From: Pogona vitticeps
Taxonomy: Eukaryota > Chordata > Lepidosauria > Squamata > Agamidae
Direction of reading: 5' to 3'
Assembly: GCF_051106095.1 (NCBI RefSeq)
Contig: NC_135793.1
Span: 4,073,501 to 4,137,500, forward strand
DNA length: 64,000 nucleotides
Each line of letters starts with the position of its first letter. Position 1 is the first letter of the stretch. The position numbers were made by a program, and so were the translations under genes. Shown here piece by piece: positions 61,961 to 64,000 of the stretch. The notes beneath the pieces were generated by a model. That model did no database searches, was not told the DNA's origin, and was given only the letters and a program-made list of their open reading frames with translations.

Positions 61961-61971
61961 AAGATGGCGGC
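61961..61971 (+). promoter_or_regulatory. YY1-type motif, sense
   Basis: AAGATGGCGGC matches the extended YY1 consensus exactly. In TATA-less promoters this motif in sense orientation often sits just downstream of the transcription start, which would place the start near 61940-61955 (inference). Confidence 0.6.
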
Positions 61972-62302
61972 CTCTCGCATAGAAAAGCCAGGCCAAGCCG
62001 CCCCTGAAGGGGCACCCCGACCCTCATCCAGCGGGCAGCCCGAGGGCAGGCCGGCCGCCCCTCCGGCCTCACAAAAGAGCCGGCCCTGCCCTGAGGGAAA
62101 AAAAAGCCGCGAGTGGGTGGGTAGGTCGGTCGGGGAGGGAAGGCCGGCTCGCTCGTCCTTTCAGGCGGGGGGGGGGGGAGGATGAGGTTGTTTCCCTCAC
62201 GGGGAACGGAACGGGGCGGCAGGGCAGGGCGGGGGGAAGCGCCTGAGGGGAACCAACGGACGGGCCCGCCATGGCTCCCGCCGGCATCACCTGACGCCGC
62301 GG

Positions 62303-62313
62303 CCGCCATTTTG
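62303..62313 (-). promoter_or_regulatory. YY1-type motif, antisense
   Basis: CCGCCATTTTG on the + strand, that is CAAAATGGCGG on the - strand, a core YY1 site inside the same island. Could serve an alternative or divergent start. Confidence 0.5.
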
Positions 62314-62731
62314 TCGGCGAGCGGGGCCGTGAAGCGGGGGAGGAAGCGGCCAGGAGGAGGAGGAGAGGCGGCGGCGGAGAAGAAGGAGGAGGAGGAAGAA
62401 GGGAAAGAAAGAAAGACCGGGAAGGAGGGAAAGGCGCAGGGGGGGTCCCTGGCTAGAGGAGGAGAACGAGAGCCCTTGGGGAGGGGGAGGGGGTCCCTCG
62501 GCTTGGCCTCGCCTGAACCGAGCGGCGCCCGCGGGGCCTCCCAGCAGGGCCGAGCCGAGCCAAGCCAGGCCAGGCGGGGCAGGGCTTCCCTCGGCGGGGC
62601 GGCGACCGGCGCTGCTCCTCCTCCGTCCCGCCGCCCTCGCCGGCTCCTCCTCCTCCTCCTCCTCCCTCCTCCTCCGGGTGGCCGTGGAGGGGCTTTGGGC
62701 GTCGGGGGAATTTCCTGGCCCTCGCCTTCTG

Positions 62732-62770
62732 CCTTCCTTCCTTCCTTCCTTCCTTCCTTCCTTCCTTCCT
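62732..62770 (+). repeat. (TTCC)n tract in the AP180/CALM-like 5' leader
   Basis: About nine TTCC units directly upstream of the start-codon exon, followed by CCT/CCG triplets. Likely polymorphic. It would be transcribed if the leader is unspliced. Confidence 0.8.
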
Positions 62771-62924
62771 CCTCCGGCGGTCCCTGCTGCTTTCTCCTCC
62801 GGGGCCAGGGAAAAGAACTCGAGGCCGCGGGGGTGGTGGTGGGGGTCGCCGCCGCCGCCGCCTGGCCCAGGGACCCCCCCCCTTCTTCTTCCTCCTCCTC
62901 CGCCGCCGCCTCCTTGTCGCCGAC

Positions 62925-63054
62925 ATGTCGGGCCAGTCGATCACCGACCGGATCACGGCGGCCCAGCACAGCGTCACCGGCTCGGCCATCGCCAAAGCCG
63001 TCTGCAAGGCCACCACGCACGAAGTCATGGGCCCCAAAAAGAAGCACCTCGACT
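62925..63054 (+). CDS. AP180/CALM-family clathrin adaptor, first coding exon (partial gene)
   Basis: Encodes 43 residues, [20 protein letters not shown] to KKKHLD, the start of the ANTH domain, then T|GTGAGT in phase 1, where the family continues with Tyr. In PICALM and SNAP91 this segment begins the helical domain that binds PIP2 (KKKH is part of the lipid-binding patch) and delivers SNARE cargo to clathrin pits. Compared from memory, S5, T11, H15 and K24 are PICALM-like; A23, A25 and V33 are SNAP91-like; I6 and I22 match neither. It could therefore be a third paralog or a diverged PICALM; one exon cannot settle it, so no symbol is given. Remaining exons lie beyond 64000, and intron 1 is at least 946 bp. 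Confidence 0.9.
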
Positions 63055-63384
63055 GTGAGTGCGAGGCCTGGGCGCGGGGGGGGGGAGAGAAAGAGAGTGT
63101 GGGCCGGGCGGGGGAGGGAACGGAGGGAAGGGACAGCCATTCCTACCCCCCCATCGGATCCTTTGGGTTGGGGGGTTGGACCCCCTCCTTTGGGGCCTTA
63201 GGAGAGCCCCGTCAGGCCCCCTTGGGGGGGGGGCTAGAAATGAACGCAACCGGGGGGGGGCTTGAGTTGTGGGGACGAGGCACGACCCACACACCTCATG
63301 TTTGTGTGTGTGTGGGGCTTCCTGCAAAATCATCACAGCAGGCTCAGTTTTGCATGGGGAATAGGGTAGACTTACAGCCCTGCT

Positions 63385-63580
63385 AAGGATGATGATGATG
63401 ATGATGATGGTACTCTCAGAACTACAGAGTTGGAAGGGATCCTATAGAATAGATCATCCTGGCCAGCCCTTGCCAAGGAGCCCCCCCCGGGGGGGGGTAT
63501 GGGGTGGGTCGGGTCAAAATCCCAACCTCTGGCTCCGTAGCCAGAGGTCTAAACCACTGAGCTAGGTATCCAGCAGTTCT
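63385..63580 (-). mobile_element. tRNA-headed SINE with CR1-like tail, antisense, in CpG-island flank
   Basis: Begins with the (GATGAT)n tail and CAGAACTACAGAGTTGGAAG, interrupted by C/G runs, then CCCAACCTCTGGCTCCGTAG and CCACTGAGCTAGGTATCC. Confidence 0.72.
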
Positions 63581-63584
63581 TATA

Positions 63585-63710
63585 ATAATAATTAATCTCA
63601 GAACGGCAGAGCTGAAGGGATCCAGTGGATCCCTGAGTCCAGCCGCTGTCAAGGAGACATGGTGGGGGATTGAACTCCCAATTTCGGCTTGGGCAGCCAG
63701 AGACCATCAT
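63585..63710 (-). mobile_element. tRNA-headed SINE with CR1-like tail, second antisense copy
   Basis: TCTCAGAACGGCAGAGCTGA, AGGGATCCAGTGGATCC, then GGGGGATTGAACTCCCAA. Directly follows another copy, so they lie in tandem. Confidence 0.68.
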
Positions 63711-64000
63711 CTAGATTGGCGTGGTTTCCTGTGCCAGAAAGCTTTGGGAGAGAGGAGCTTCACCACCTTGGGTGGTGCGAGACGGCAGCCTTTTCTTTTC
63801 CCTTGGGTCCCTAGAAAGAAGTTGTCTTGAACCTCACACCACTTACTACCTGGGCAGTGGAGGAAATGTGGGTTTCACCCTTGAGATGGGTCAGCTTGGG
63901 ATCCTTTCACTTTTGGGGAAGGTGAGTGGAGAGGAGGTAGACTGTCTGGAGTCAAAGGATTTATTTTGGAATTAAAAGTATAACTAATAAGGCGGGCAGG

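Larger units (their letters stand above)
61900..62924 (+). promoter_or_regulatory. CpG-island promoter and 5' leader of the AP180/CALM-like gene
   Basis: Extremely GC- and CpG-rich, TATA-less, with GGA/CCT triplet runs. The change from AT-moderate intergenic DNA is sharp near 61860. Long open frames on both strands are compositional. If transcription starts near the first YY1 motif (61961), the leader would be close to 1 kb unless spliced. Confidence 0.75.
63055..64000 (+). other. Start of intron 1 of the AP180/CALM-like gene
   Basis: Begins GTGAGT. The first about 250 bases continue the CpG island. The rest holds two antisense SINE copies (63385-63710) and otherwise plain sequence with no further exon seen. 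Confidence 0.75.

Noticed and set aside
61875-63201. 421-codon (-) and 339-codon (+) frames over the second CpG island
   Set aside because: Overlapping opposed frames of Pro/Arg/Ser/Gly low complexity; stop scarcity follows from GC content. The supported exon uses a different frame.

Overview
The window is vertebrate nuclear DNA, most likely from a squamate reptile (lizard). Evidence: interrupted genes with canonical GT/AG introns, two CpG-island promoters, and a repeat mix of Sauria-type tRNA SINEs with BovB-like tails, BovB, L2 and CR1 LINE fragments, and many short fold-back hAT elements. The species cannot be named from sequence alone. No bacterial, viral, CRISPR or LTR-retroviral sequence was recognised.

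Two protein genes are supported, both on the + strand. (1) A complete GAB3-like gene (GRB2-associated binding protein 3): CpG-island promoter about 400-1150, ten coding exons from 1087 to 49773, no frame break, 597 codons. It carries an N-terminal PH domain, two GRB2 SH3-binding motifs, three YxxM (PI3K p85) motifs and two C-terminal SHP2-type tyrosine motifs. (2) The first coding exon (62925-63054) of an AP180/CALM-type clathrin adaptor gene, which starts in a second CpG island (about 61900-63150) and runs off the right end. Its 43 residues mix PICALM-like and SNAP91-like positions, so it may be a third member of the family.

Layout: 1-1086 GAB3 upstream and leader; 1159-34798 a 33.6-kb first intron rich in repeats; 34799-49773 the remaining GAB3 exons, clustered mostly between 40.8 and 49.8 kb; a candidate poly(A) signal at 50263; 50.3-61.8 kb intergenic, with degraded LINE and SINE pieces; 61.9-64.0 kb the promoter, exon 1 and start of intron 1 of the AP180/CALM-like gene.

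The two genes act in different processes (GAB3: docking protein below receptor tyrosine kinases and cytokine receptors; AP180/CALM: PIP2- and clathrin-binding endocytic adaptor). Their adjacency is notable because human GAB2 and PICALM both lie on 11q14, so this may be a sister block from the early vertebrate genome duplications. The repeats are informative too: a hAT miniature family with clear 8-bp target duplications, and a tRNA-like SINE head joined to two different LINE-type tails.
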